Shown in pieces: positions 32,901-40,497 of a stretch of 64,000 nucleotides of DNA. How positions within the stretch are numbered: the stretch's first letter is position 1; every line of letters starts with the position of its first letter. A program made the translations under genes and the position numbers. The notes under the pieces were generated by a model. The model saw only the letters and a program-made list of their open reading frames with translations, was not told the DNA's origin and ran no database searches. This DNA comes from Aerococcus christensenii (GTDB taxonomy: Bacteria; Bacillota; Bacilli; Lactobacillales; Aerococcaceae). The DNA lies in contig NZ_CP014159.1 in the NCBI RefSeq assembly GCF_001543105.1, positions 1,426,001 through 1,490,000 of the forward strand. The letters run 5' to 3'.

Positions 32901-34217
32901 GATAAGACGGCGTACGGCTATGTCTTAGGCTATGACCGGGACTTTAACTTGAACCTACGTCCCACAGAGCGGGATTTCCTCGCTAAGGGGGCCACAGGAG
33001 CCAAACGAACGACTGGCCAGCATCCTGGAGGGATCATTGTTATTCCGGAGAATATGGATGTTTACGACTTTACCCCGATTCAGTACCCTGCCGATGAACA
33101 GACAGCAGATTGGCGAACGACCCACTTCGACTTCCACTCTATCCATGATAATGTATTGAAATTGGACTGCCTGGGTCACGATGATCCGACCGTTATTCGC
33201 AAGCTCCAAGACTTGTCTGGCATTCAACCGACTGATATTCCACTCGATGATCCGGACGTTTACAGTCTCTTTAATGGCACAGAGTCTCTCGGTGTGACGC
33301 CTGAACAGATCTTTTCTAAGACGGGGACTTTGGGCATTCCAGAGTTTGGGACGCCATTCGTTCGAGGCATGCTGGAATCGACCCATCCGTCGACCTTTGC
33401 GGAGTTGCTTCAAATTTCAGGGCTTTCTCATGGGACGGATGTCTGGTTGGGCAATGCAGAAAGCTTGGTCAATGAAAAGGGCATGCCGTTAAAAGAAGTG
33501 ATCGGTTGTCGGGATGACATTATGGTGGACTTGATTCATATGGGTGTTCCAAAGAGTGACTCCTTCCAAATTATGGAGAAGGTCCGGAAGGGGAAGGGCC
33601 TCTCCCCAGAACATCAAACGATTATGAAAGAACACGATGTGCCGGAGTGGTATATGGATTCTTGTCAAAAGATCAAGTACATGTTCCCAAAGGCCCATGC
33701 AGCTGCTTATGTGATTAATGCGTTGAGGGTGGCCTGGTTTAAGGTTCACCATCCGATCTGGTACTATTGTGCCTACCTCAGTGTGCGGGCTGAAGACTTT
33801 GATTTGCCAGCTATGTGTGGCGGCTTAGAGAGCAATAAGGACCGCCTCAAAGAGATCAAGGCCAAGGGGAACGATGCCAGCACCAAAGAAAAAGCCCTAC
33901 AAATCGTTCTGGAATTAGTGAATGAGATGTGGGAGCGCGGCTTGAAGTTGAAGATGGTTGATTTGAGCAAATCGCAAGCCAAAGACTTTGTGATCGAAGG
34001 GGAGGATACTTTGATTGCTCCCTTCCGTTCTATTCCAGGCTTAGGGGTGAATGTGGCCAAGCAAGTGGTAAAAGCCAGAGAAGAGTCGCCTTTCTTATCG
34101 AAGGAAGATCTGAAGATTCGCGGCAAGGCGTCTCAGTCTGTCATCGACTATATGACAGAATATGGGGCCCTCGAAGGCCTGCCTGATGAGAACCAGTTGA
34201 GTCTTTTCGACTTTTAA
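29901..34217 (+). CDS. polC: DNA polymerase III alpha subunit, PolC type
   Basis: 1438 residues. It is the main Gram-positive replicase with a built-in proofreading exonuclease. Order: N-terminal domain, OB fold (about 235-330), PHP domain start (ELHVHTNMST), DEDDh exonuclease inserted in PHP (FDVETTG, D426), remainder of PHP, palm with the SRGSVGSS motif, a Cys4 zinc site (CMKC, then CPNC), catalytic aspartates D964 and D966 in PDIDLNF, and a C-terminal beta-clamp motif QLSLFDF. GTG start with GGAGG eight bases upstream. Confidence 0.97.
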   Translation: MLNPKEMFSLLLKQIQWPMDQGENLEGRIESVVIHRQSRRYHFEVAFPNRLPAEVYQAFVGGVERAFEGIAQVDVIIHCDQAQAADEAEILAYWPIVCQELDFQQGMAGQVFDRVPQLKDHHLIVFADNPPVKDYIEANYLQKVTQAYQRLGFSGVGVRVVINEVQASQRQEEYEKRQQTIQAKQQALAQKATQRTSQSQKKSEQKVASFDEIHFGRPIHEKDITQSMDKYVEEQRNAIMEGVVFEVEVRELRTGRCILVAKITDYHSAFLIQRFSNSEEDITIFRGIKEGMWLRVRGDIRMDDRFARDLVLSVRDMQAVHKPKRQDTAPEGEKRVELHVHTNMSTLDATNTANQFVKQAAEWGHTAIAITDHGDVQAFPDASQAAKATGVKVIYGMEAYVVDDGIPIAYNLAPVNLEEATYVVFDVETTGLSAVYNTIIEIGAVKMYKGNVIEEFSEFINPGHHLSKFTTDLTGITDSMVANAKPEEEVIRSFKVFCEGCIVVAHNSTFDVGFMDAAYKKYGLEVTTNPIIDTLELARYLYPEFKSYRLNTLSKHFNVALEHHHRAIYDATSTGGLAWIFVKEAKEKHQILLHEELNKDLGKGEAYKQGRPYHVNILAKNQKGLKTLFRLVSESNVHYFYRVPRIPRSLLEKHREDLVIGSACSDGEVFTAAMQKGKEEAEKLAAFYDYLEIQPKGVYEPLIKEGLIKNNEELENIIQHLIEVSEALNIPMVATGDVHYLNPEDHIYREILIHSIKSNRTRFFPKAHFRTTNEMLEEFAYLGEEKAYEIVVKNSNLVASWIEPVEPIHDKLYTPHIDGAEEAIHDDAYERAHAIYGDPLPELIEARLKRELDSIIGNGFSVIYYIAQRLVLKSNEDGYIVGSRGSVGSSFVATMLGITEVNPLAPHYVCMKCHYSEFFTHGEIGSGFDLEDKDCPNCGEPLTKNGHDIPFETFLGFNGDKVPDIDLNFSGEYQAQAHNYTKVLFGEDHVYKAGTISTVADKTAYGYVLGYDRDFNLNLRPTERDFLAKGATGAKRTTGQHPGGIIVIPENMDVYDFTPIQYPADEQTADWRTTHFDFHSIHDNVLKLDCLGHDDPTVIRKLQDLSGIQPTDIPLDDPDVYSLFNGTESLGVTPEQIFSKTGTLGIPEFGTPFVRGMLESTHPSTFAELLQISGLSHGTDVWLGNAESLVNEKGMPLKEVIGCRDDIMVDLIHMGVPKSDSFQIMEKVRKGKGLSPEHQTIMKEHDVPEWYMDSCQKIKYMFPKAHAAAYVINALRVAWFKVHHPIWYYCAYLSVRAEDFDLPAMCGGLESNKDRLKEIKAKGNDASTKEKALQIVLELVNEMWERGLKLKMVDLSKSQAKDFVIEGEDTLIAPFRSIPGLGVNVAKQVVKAREESPFLSKEDLKIRGKASQSVIDYMTEYGALEGLPDENQLSLFDF

Positions 34218-34351
34218 TGGGATGAATTCTTTTCGAGTTTTGTTGCAGTGGAGTCTTTTAGACTTTGAGCGAGAGGAAAAGCGGTTAAGTCGTATTTTTC
34301 GGGGACAGTCCGACATCCTCCTAGAGAAAAGAAGGCGAGCTCTAGAAAGAT

Positions 34352-34380
34352 TTGCCTATTAGAAAAAGTTGTGTTACAAT
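34352..34380 (+). promoter_or_regulatory. Promoter of the rimP-nusA-infB operon
   Basis: TTGCCT, 17-base spacer, TACAAT. Confidence 0.65.
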
Positions 34381-34400
34381 AAAAATGTTGTTATAGTGAA

Positions 34401-34434
34401 GAGGGAGTGAGCGAATGACGCTCACTCTTTTTCA
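34401..34434 (+). terminator. Leader terminator (attenuator) before rimP
   Basis: A strong stem GAGTGAGCG / CGCTCACTC with a T5 run sits between the promoter and rimP, so the operon must be read through it. A NusA-sensitive terminator at this spot is reported for Bacillus subtilis, making autoregulation a sound inference. Confidence 0.75.
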
Positions 34435-34459
34435 TGAATAGAAAGAAAGTGAGGGAAGT

Positions 34460-34933
34460 ATGGCTAAAGTTGTTGATGTCGTTAGAGAATTAATCGAAAG
34501 CGAATTACAAGCGCAGGGTTATGAACTTTTTGATCTAACATTCAGTAAAGAAGGCAAAGAATGGTATTTGCGTATCTATATTGATAAGCCGGGAGGGGTG
34601 ACCCTGGACGATTGTGTGGACGCAAGTGAAGCGATCTCCGCTATCGTGGACCAGGCGGAACCAGATCCCATTCCTCAAGCTTACTATCTGGAAGTATCTT
34701 CACCAGGTGCTGAGCGTCCGCTCAAAACGGAAGCAGATATCCAAAAAGCGATCGGTCAGTGGGTACATTTGAATTTTTATAAGGAATACCAAGGACACAA
34801 ACAAGTTGAAGGAAAGTTGTTACAAGCAGACGAGGAAGCCTTTACCTTAGAAACTAAAGATAAAACGCGCCGACTCGAAGGCGTTTATCCAAGAAAAAAT
34901 GTTTCCTTGATTCGTTTAGCTATTGAATTTTAA
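34460..34933 (+). CDS. rimP: Ribosome maturation factor RimP
   Basis: 157 residues: an N-terminal alpha/beta domain (LRIYIDKPGGVTLDDC) and a C-terminal SH3-like barrel. It assists 30S assembly around S12/S5. The family motif VSSPGAERPL is intact. First gene of the rimP-nusA-rnpM-ylxQ-infB-rbfA operon, 12 bases ahead of nusA. Confidence 0.95.
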   Translation: MAKVVDVVRELIESELQAQGYELFDLTFSKEGKEWYLRIYIDKPGGVTLDDCVDASEAISAIVDQAEPDPIPQAYYLEVSSPGAERPLKTEADIQKAIGQWVHLNFYKEYQGHKQVEGKLLQADEEAFTLETKDKTRRLEGVYPRKNVSLIRLAIEF

Positions 34934-34945
34934 AGAGGGGTTTAA

Positions 34946-36298
34946 ATGAGTAAAAAATTATTAGAAGCTTTTGAATTACTTGAACAAGAAAAAGGCATTT
35001 CAAAAGAGACCATCGTAGAAGCTGTAGAATCCGCTTTAGTATTTGCTTATAAGCGAAATTTCAACCAAGCCCAAAATGTGGAAGTTGAATTCGATGACAA
35101 AAAGGGAACCTTCCACGTGTACTCCGTCAAAGAAGTCGTAGATACCGTGATGGATTCTAACTTAGAAGTTTCTCTTGCGGACGCTTTGGAGATCCATCGG
35201 GGCTATGAAATTGGCGACAAGATCCGCTTCGAAGTGACACCTAAAGACTTCGGACGAATCGCTGCACAAACTGCCAAACAAGTGATTACCCAACGTTTGC
35301 GGGAAGCTGAACGGGCGATTATCTACAACGAGTTCATCGATTATGAAGATGACTTGTTGACAGGGGTGGTCGAACGTCAAGATCACCGTTATGTTTATGT
35401 CAATCTTGGGAAGATTGAAGCCGTCCTTACGCCAGAAGGACAGATTCCTGGCGAACGTTTCCAACCGCAAGACCGTATTCAAGTCTATGTGGAACGGGTT
35501 GAAAATACTACCAAGGGACCTCAAATCTATGTGAGCCGGACCCATCCGAATATGCTTAAGCGTTTGTTTGAACAAGAAGTGCCTGAAATTTTCGACGGGA
35601 CTGTTGAAATTCGTGCCATTGCCAGAGAAGCTGGCGATCGGTCTAAGTTAGCTGTCTATTCTAATGACTTGAACGTCGATGCCGTGGGAACCTGTGTAGG
35701 TCCAAAGGGGTCTCGGGTTCAAACGATTGTTAGTGAATTAAAAGGGGAGAACATGGACATCATTGAATGGAGTGATGATCCTGCGCAACTCATTGCCAAC
35801 GCCTTAAATCCCGCCAATGTTTTAGAAGTTCATTTCGTTCCGAATGAATCTTCCTGCGTAGTCGTTGTCCCTGACCGTCACTTGTCCTTAGCTATCGGGA
35901 AACGGGGACAAAATGCCCGATTAGCCGCTAAGCTAACGAACTACAAGATCGATATTAAGGCCCAATCCGACTTCGAAGTTTACAAGGAAACTGAAGAATA
36001 TCAACAACGTTTCTTGTTAGTGAGTGATGAGGAGAATAAGGAAGAAGCCCTTCCAGAAGACGCGGAGGCATCTGTGGAAGCGAACGAGCTTTTGGACGAA
36101 CAAGCCTCTCTTGAAGAAACGTCAGTTCCTGAAACAAACGGCGAAGAAGCAGAAACGGTTGAAACGTCCACTAGTGAAGAGACAGTTCCAGCTGAAGAAG
36201 CAGTTGAAGTCCCTGAAAGCAAGGAAGAAACAGAGACGGCTGAAGTTGCTGAAGCAGCCACTGAAGAAGCTCCTCAAGAAACGCTTATCGAAGACTAA
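34946..36298 (+). CDS. nusA: Transcription termination/antitermination factor NusA, with acidic tail
   Basis: 450 residues. N-terminal RNA polymerase-binding domain (1-125), S1 domain (about 130-200), and two KH domains (conserved GPKGSRVQTIVSELKGE and AIGKRGQNARLAAKLT). The core ends near residue 350. The last 90 or so residues are a Glu/Ala/Thr-rich, low-complexity tail, absent from the 370-400 residue homologues of many Firmicutes; its function is unknown. Regulates pausing, intrinsic termination and its own leader (inference). Confidence 0.95.
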   Translation: MSKKLLEAFELLEQEKGISKETIVEAVESALVFAYKRNFNQAQNVEVEFDDKKGTFHVYSVKEVVDTVMDSNLEVSLADALEIHRGYEIGDKIRFEVTPKDFGRIAAQTAKQVITQRLREAERAIIYNEFIDYEDDLLTGVVERQDHRYVYVNLGKIEAVLTPEGQIPGERFQPQDRIQVYVERVENTTKGPQIYVSRTHPNMLKRLFEQEVPEIFDGTVEIRAIAREAGDRSKLAVYSNDLNVDAVGTCVGPKGSRVQTIVSELKGENMDIIEWSDDPAQLIANALNPANVLEVHFVPNESSCVVVVPDRHLSLAIGKRGQNARLAAKLTNYKIDIKAQSDFEVYKETEEYQQRFLLVSDEENKEEALPEDAEASVEANELLDEQASLEETSVPETNGEEAETVETSTSEETVPAEEAVEVPESKEETETAEVAEAATEEAPQETLIED

Positions 36299-36381
36299 GA
36301 GCCAAGCGCAAGATCAAAAAGAATCGCCTAAGAAGACTTGCTCATTGTCGGAAAACATGAAGGAAAGAAATGAGGGATCTT

Positions 36382-36678
36382 ATGAAAAAACGGAAAATAC
36401 CGATGCGTCGTTGCGTAGTCACCAATGCACAATTTCCTAAGAAGGAATTAATTCGAATCGTTCGGACACCTGAAGAAACAGTTGCTTTGGATCCAAGTGG
36501 TAAGATGAACGGTCGGGGCGCTTATGTATGTGCAGATCCTGAGGTCGTGCAAAAGGCGTGGGACAAGCACATTTTGGATAAACAGCTCAACGTCACCATT
36601 AGTGATGACTTTTACCAAGAATTAAAGAACTATGCCGATCACCAAAAGGCACGGCGTGAGTTACTAGCGAATGAATAA
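36382..36678 (+). CDS. rnpM: YlxR/RnpM family RNA-binding protein
   Basis: 98 residues, DUF448 fold, with the conserved RRCVVT opening, the GRGAYVC loop and a C-terminal helix. Members bind RNA, and the Bacillus homologue modulates RNase P. The ATG at 36382 has GAGG seven bases upstream; an in-frame ATG at 36370 is less likely. It overlaps ylxQ by 8 bases. Confidence 0.9.
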   Translation: MKKRKIPMRRCVVTNAQFPKKELIRIVRTPEETVALDPSGKMNGRGAYVCADPEVVQKAWDKHILDKQLNVTISDDFYQELKNYADHQKARRELLANE

Positions 36679-36952
36679 AAAATTACAAATCTTAGGATTG
36701 GCTCAGGTTGCTGGACAATTAGTGAGTGGCTATGACACCGTCCTCCAGACCCTCCAGCAGGGCAAGGCCTGTCTAGTCGTTGCGGCAAGTGATTTGAGTC
36801 CTAGAAGTTTAAAAAATATTACAAATAAATGTTCTTATTATCAAGTTCCATTGTATAGGGAGTTTGATAGCCTCGAAATTAGCCAAGCCCTTGGCAAAAA
36901 GCGGTCTATCTGCGCACTAACTGATCAAGGCTTTGCTAATTCATTGAAATAA
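36671..36952 (+). CDS. L7Ae-family K-turn binding protein (YlxQ)
   Basis: 93 residues, ribosomal L7Ae/L30e-like fold (LGLAQVAGQLVSGYDTVLQTL, then CLVVAASDLSPRSLKNI). It probably binds kink-turn RNA. The gene overlaps rnpM, so translational coupling is likely. It is a standing member of the nusA-infB operon in Firmicutes. Confidence 0.9.
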   Translation: MNKKLQILGLAQVAGQLVSGYDTVLQTLQQGKACLVVAASDLSPRSLKNITNKCSYYQVPLYREFDSLEISQALGKKRSICALTDQGFANSLK

Positions 36953-37029
36953 AAAAAATGACGGGTGAATTCTATAAAATTAGGAGAGAACAGATTATGA
37001 AGAGTTAATAGAATAAGGAAGGTGATGGC

Positions 37030-39243
37030 ATGTCTAAGAAACGTGTCTATGAATATGCAAAAGAAAAGAAGATGTCGAGTAAAGCAATCCTAGAAAAGGC
37101 AGAATCAATCGGCATTCACTACAAGAGCCACATGTCTTCAATATCTACAGATGAAGAAAAAAAATTAGACCAACTTTTTTCGGGAAAAAATTCCAAAAAT
37201 TCCAAAAAATCAGAAAAAAAAGTAGCCTCTCAGCCGGTCGAAAAAAAGCATCCAAATTCTGAGAAGACCGATCGTCCTAAAAAAGACAAAGCTTCCAAGA
37301 GAAAGAATTTTTCTCAAGAAGACGAGAAAGAGTCTGGAAACAAGAGACGTCAAAATAAGAAAAATCGGCGCCAAAACAAATCTAACGCATACGAGGACAA
37401 GTCTTTGAAATATAACCAACGCAAAAAACAACACCGAGATCAACCCAAACCTGCTGAAACGCATAAAGCAGAAACCCCAAGCAAAGTCGAATTCTATGAT
37501 GGGATGACGGTGGCTGAATTAGCTAAACGGGTGAAGAAATCTCCTGCAGATTTGATCAAGTCTCTTATGATGTTAGGTGTGATGGCTAACCAGAACCAAG
37601 CTCTCGATTCTGATACCATTCAAGTGATTCTTGCAGACTTTGGCATCGAAGCCGAAGAGAAAATCATCGTCGATCCGACTGACTTTGATCATTACTTCGA
37701 AGAAGCCAAACAAGAAGACAAAGACAAGATCTCCTCACGTCCAGCTGTGGTAACTATTATGGGACACGTGGACCACGGGAAAACGACCCTCTTAGACTAC
37801 TTGCGTCAAGCCAATGTGGTTGAAGGAGAAGCCGGAGGAATTACGCAACATATCGGGGCTTACCAAGTCCGCGTCGGCAAAGACAAAGAAAACATCACCT
37901 TCCTAGATACCCCAGGACATGCTGCCTTTACCACCATGCGTTCACGCGGGGCCGATGTGACCGATATCGTGGTCATCGTCGTTGCAGCTGATGACGGCGT
38001 GATGCCGCAAACCGTCGAAGCCATTAACCACGCCAAGGCTGCGGATGTACCGATCATTGTTGCTGTGAACAAGATCGATAAGCCAAACGCCAACCCTGAC
38101 CGCGTCAAACAAGAACTCATGGAATATGAACTTATCCCAGAAGAATGGGGCGGGGACACTATCTTCGTTAATATCTCTGCCAAATTTGGACAAAATATCG
38201 AAGAATTACTCGATATGATTCTCCTCGTTGCAGAAGTCGAAGAATTAAAAGCGAACCCTCACCGTAATGCCCTCGGTTCTGTGATTGAAGCCGAATTAGA
38301 CGCTCATCGAGGACCTGTGGCAACCATTCTCGTTCAAGAAGGAACCCTCAAACAAGGGGACGCTATCGTGATTGGGAATACTTATGGCCGTGTACGGACC
38401 ATGACTAATGACCAAGGGCGCCGCATTAAGACAGCTGGCCCATCTACTCCAGTAGAAATTACCGGTCTCCAAGAAACCCCAGAAGCCGGCGACCGTTTCG
38501 TTGTTTTCGACGATGAGAAGACGGCACGCAGCATCGGGGAAAGCCGTGCCCAACAAGCTCAAGAACGTCGCCGCAGCCAAACCCACAAGATCACCCTCGA
38601 TAACCTCTTTGATACCATCAAAGAAGGCGAGATGAAGACCGTCAACATTATTATTAAGGCCGATGTCCAAGGCTCTGTAGAAGCCATCGCTTCCTCCATG
38701 AAGAAGATTGACGTCGAAGGGGTCAAAGTCGACATTATCCATGCGGCTACAGGCGCTATTAACGAAAGTGATGTCACCCTCGCTTCCGCTTCTAATGCGA
38801 TCATTATTGGGTTTAATGTTCGACCAACGCCTCTCGCTAAGAGTCAAGCCCAAGAAGAGGAAGTTGAGATTCGCTTGCATAATGTGATCTATGACGCCCT
38901 TCAAGAAGTTGAAGACGCTATGAAGGGCCAACTCGATCCAGAATATGAAGAAGAAGTGACCGGATATGCCACCATCCGTGAAACCTACCACGTCTCCAAG
39001 TTAGGGACGATCGGAGGATGTATGGTGACAGACGGTTACATCGAACGCGACTCTCTTGTTCGTCTCATTCGTGATAATATCGTGATCTACCAAGGTCAAC
39101 TCTCCTCTCTCCGTCGTTTCCAAGATGACGTGAAGAAGGTAGCCAAAGGATTCGAATGTGGGTTAATGATTGAAAACTACAACGACATCAAGATTGAAGA
39201 TCAAATTGAAGCTTACCATATGATTGAAGTGAAAGCCCACTAG
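37030..39243 (+). CDS. infB: Translation initiation factor IF-2
   Basis: 737 residues. The N-terminal 170 residues are Lys-rich and low complexity after the conserved [18 protein letters not shown] subdomain. The GTPase domain starts near residue 244 ([21 protein letters not shown]), followed by domains II, III and IV that bind fMet-tRNA. It promotes subunit joining during initiation. A start 78 bases after ylxQ, with a GAAGGTGATG ribosome site. Confidence 0.97.
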   Translation: MSKKRVYEYAKEKKMSSKAILEKAESIGIHYKSHMSSISTDEEKKLDQLFSGKNSKNSKKSEKKVASQPVEKKHPNSEKTDRPKKDKASKRKNFSQEDEKESGNKRRQNKKNRRQNKSNAYEDKSLKYNQRKKQHRDQPKPAETHKAETPSKVEFYDGMTVAELAKRVKKSPADLIKSLMMLGVMANQNQALDSDTIQVILADFGIEAEEKIIVDPTDFDHYFEEAKQEDKDKISSRPAVVTIMGHVDHGKTTLLDYLRQANVVEGEAGGITQHIGAYQVRVGKDKENITFLDTPGHAAFTTMRSRGADVTDIVVIVVAADDGVMPQTVEAINHAKAADVPIIVAVNKIDKPNANPDRVKQELMEYELIPEEWGGDTIFVNISAKFGQNIEELLDMILLVAEVEELKANPHRNALGSVIEAELDAHRGPVATILVQEGTLKQGDAIVIGNTYGRVRTMTNDQGRRIKTAGPSTPVEITGLQETPEAGDRFVVFDDEKTARSIGESRAQQAQERRRSQTHKITLDNLFDTIKEGEMKTVNIIIKADVQGSVEAIASSMKKIDVEGVKVDIIHAATGAINESDVTLASASNAIIIGFNVRPTPLAKSQAQEEEVEIRLHNVIYDALQEVEDAMKGQLDPEYEEEVTGYATIRETYHVSKLGTIGGCMVTDGYIERDSLVRLIRDNIVIYQGQLSSLRRFQDDVKKVAKGFECGLMIENYNDIKIEDQIEAYHMIEVKAH

Positions 39244-39261
39244 AAGTTAGGAAGTGATCAA

Positions 39262-39615
39262 ATGACGAATAATCGCCGCGTGGAACGCGTTAGCCACGAG
39301 ATTCTCCGAGAAGCCAGCGCTATTCTTCGTAAAGAAGTCAAAGACCCCCGGGTCCAAGGCGTTACGCTCACGGATGTTCATCTCACAGGCGACCTCCAAG
39401 AAGCTACGATCTACTACTCCACCTTAACAGACACGGCTAGTGTCTGTGAGAAAACGCAACTCGGTTTAGATAAGGCCACAGGTTTAGTGAGAAGTCTCCT
39501 CGGTCAACGCTTACGCCTCTACAAAACCCCAGAAGTCAAATTCAAACGCGATCCATCGATTGCATACGGCAGTCGGATCGACGAATTGATTGCGCAATTA
39601 CATCAGAACGATTAA
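39262..39615 (+). CDS. rbfA: Ribosome-binding factor A
   Basis: 117 residues with the KH-like fold (VERVSHEILREASAILRKEVKDPRV). A 30S late-maturation and cold-response factor. Last gene of the operon, 18 bases after infB and followed by a strong terminator. Confidence 0.95.
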   Translation: MTNNRRVERVSHEILREASAILRKEVKDPRVQGVTLTDVHLTGDLQEATIYYSTLTDTASVCEKTQLGLDKATGLVRSLLGQRLRLYKTPEVKFKRDPSIAYGSRIDELIAQLHQND

Positions 39616-39619
39616 CAAA

Positions 39620-39652
39620 GAAAGTGCAAACATTTACGTTTGCACTTTTTTG
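39620..39652 (+). terminator. Terminator after rbfA
   Basis: AAAGTGCAAAC / GTTTGCACTTT stem, 6-base loop, T6 run. Confidence 0.9.
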
Positions 39653-39664
39653 TTGAAATTTCTT

Positions 39665-39693
39665 AAAAGCCACTCTAACTTAGGGTGGCTTTT
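39665..39693. terminator. Hairpin, possible terminator of the decayed toxin-antitoxin locus
   Basis: AAAAGCCAC / GTGGCTTTT stem immediately downstream (on the minus strand) of the yafQ-like remnant. Confidence 0.55.
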
Positions 39694-39697
39694 GAAG

Positions 39698-39919
39698 TTA
39701 TTTATTAAATAAATCTGAAGGACTACCTATACGAGAAGCGATTAAGACGAGTCTCTCTTCATTGATAGCATCAATCAAAAGGTACATCCGGTTGAATGTG
39801 ACACTCTCTAAAATCTTGATAAGTTTCCGTTAGTGCATGATCTTTATATTTAGAATACAATGTTTTTTGATTCGTTTGTGATCTTTGCGAAACTTTGAGG
39901 TCGTTTGAAGGTGAAGCAT
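39698..39919 (-). pseudogene. Decayed YafQ-type (RelE superfamily) toxin
   Basis: Read on the minus strand, the start gives MLHLQTTSKFRKDHKRIKKHC, the typical N-terminus of YafQ. The frame then breaks, and a second frame gives YKDHALTETYQDFRECHIQPD, followed by a third giving LLIDAINEERLVLIASRIG and SPSDLFNK. About 30 central residues expected in YafQ are missing, so there is an internal deletion plus frameshifts. The ribonuclease is almost surely dead. It follows the antitoxin remnant by six bases. Confidence 0.8.
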
Positions 39920-39924
39920 TCGCT

Positions 39925-40209
39925 CTATTCTTCCGCATTAAGAGAATCCAAGAGGTCTTTAGGAGAGGAAAAGGCTCTTTCTGGCGTTTACCCGAAAATA
40001 ATATGACGAGCTTTTTGTATATCCGCAAGTGTTTCAGCGTTATAACGTAGATGTTTGATATTGAAAGGAAAGCCCCCCTCCATGATAGAGATTCTCAAGA
40101 AAATATTAATCGCATCCGTAACAGAAATTCCAAAGCTACCGAAAAGATCCTTTGCCTCTTGTTTGACTTCAGGTTCGATACGGATATTGATGTTTGCTGT
40201 CTTTGTCAT
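39925..40209 (-). pseudogene. DinJ/RelB-type antitoxin with premature stop
   Basis: The first 73 residues form a ribbon-helix-helix antitoxin (MTKTANINIRIEPEVKQEA, FGISVTDAINIFL). An in-frame TAA at 39988-39990 interrupts FG-stop-TPERAFSSPKDLLDSLNAEE; the frame beyond is intact, so one base change ended the protein about 20 residues early. The shortened form may still fold and bind DNA but has lost the toxin-wrapping tail. AGGAGG precedes the ATG. Partner toxin is also destroyed. Confidence 0.8.
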
Positions 40210-40382
40210 GACGATACACCTCCTGTTTTTGTTAGTGTATAGCGAAAGTTACACAAATGCAGGACGTGATGTAGCTATTCTTGGCAAAGAAGGGAGAGAG
40301 CAGTTTCTGTAATTTTGATGTTTGTTTTATTGAATTAAGAAAATTTATAGTGTGTTTTATAAATATAAAATATCAGATAAAA

Positions 40383-40436
40383 AAGTCTAACTTTTTGGGA
40401 TCACATCAAAGTAAGGCTTGTTTTTTTTTTTTTTTT
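40383..40436 (+). terminator. Hairpin followed by a 16-T tract upstream of the first surface protein
   Basis: AAGTCTAACTTT pairs with AAAGTAAGGCTT (one mismatch, one G-U), followed by T16 at 40421-40436. The gap 40210-40497 otherwise holds the antitoxin 5' region and this promoter. Confidence 0.5.
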
Positions 40437-40446
40437 AATTTATACT
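40418..40446 (+). promoter_or_regulatory. Promoter with poly-T spacer, first surface protein
   Basis: TTGTTT at 40418-40423 and TATACT at 40441-40446 with exactly 17 bases between, thirteen of them the T tract. Slippage in the tract would change the spacing. Confidence 0.5.
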
Positions 40447-40497
40447 CAATAATGAGAAAAACTATTTTTTAATGAATGATCAAAAGGAGAAACTTTT

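Noticed and set aside
30698..34126. Several antisense open frames inside polC (and similar ones in infB, alaS, nusA)
   Set aside because: They lie wholly within strongly conserved genes, have no ribosome sites and no recognisable domains; they are reading shadows.
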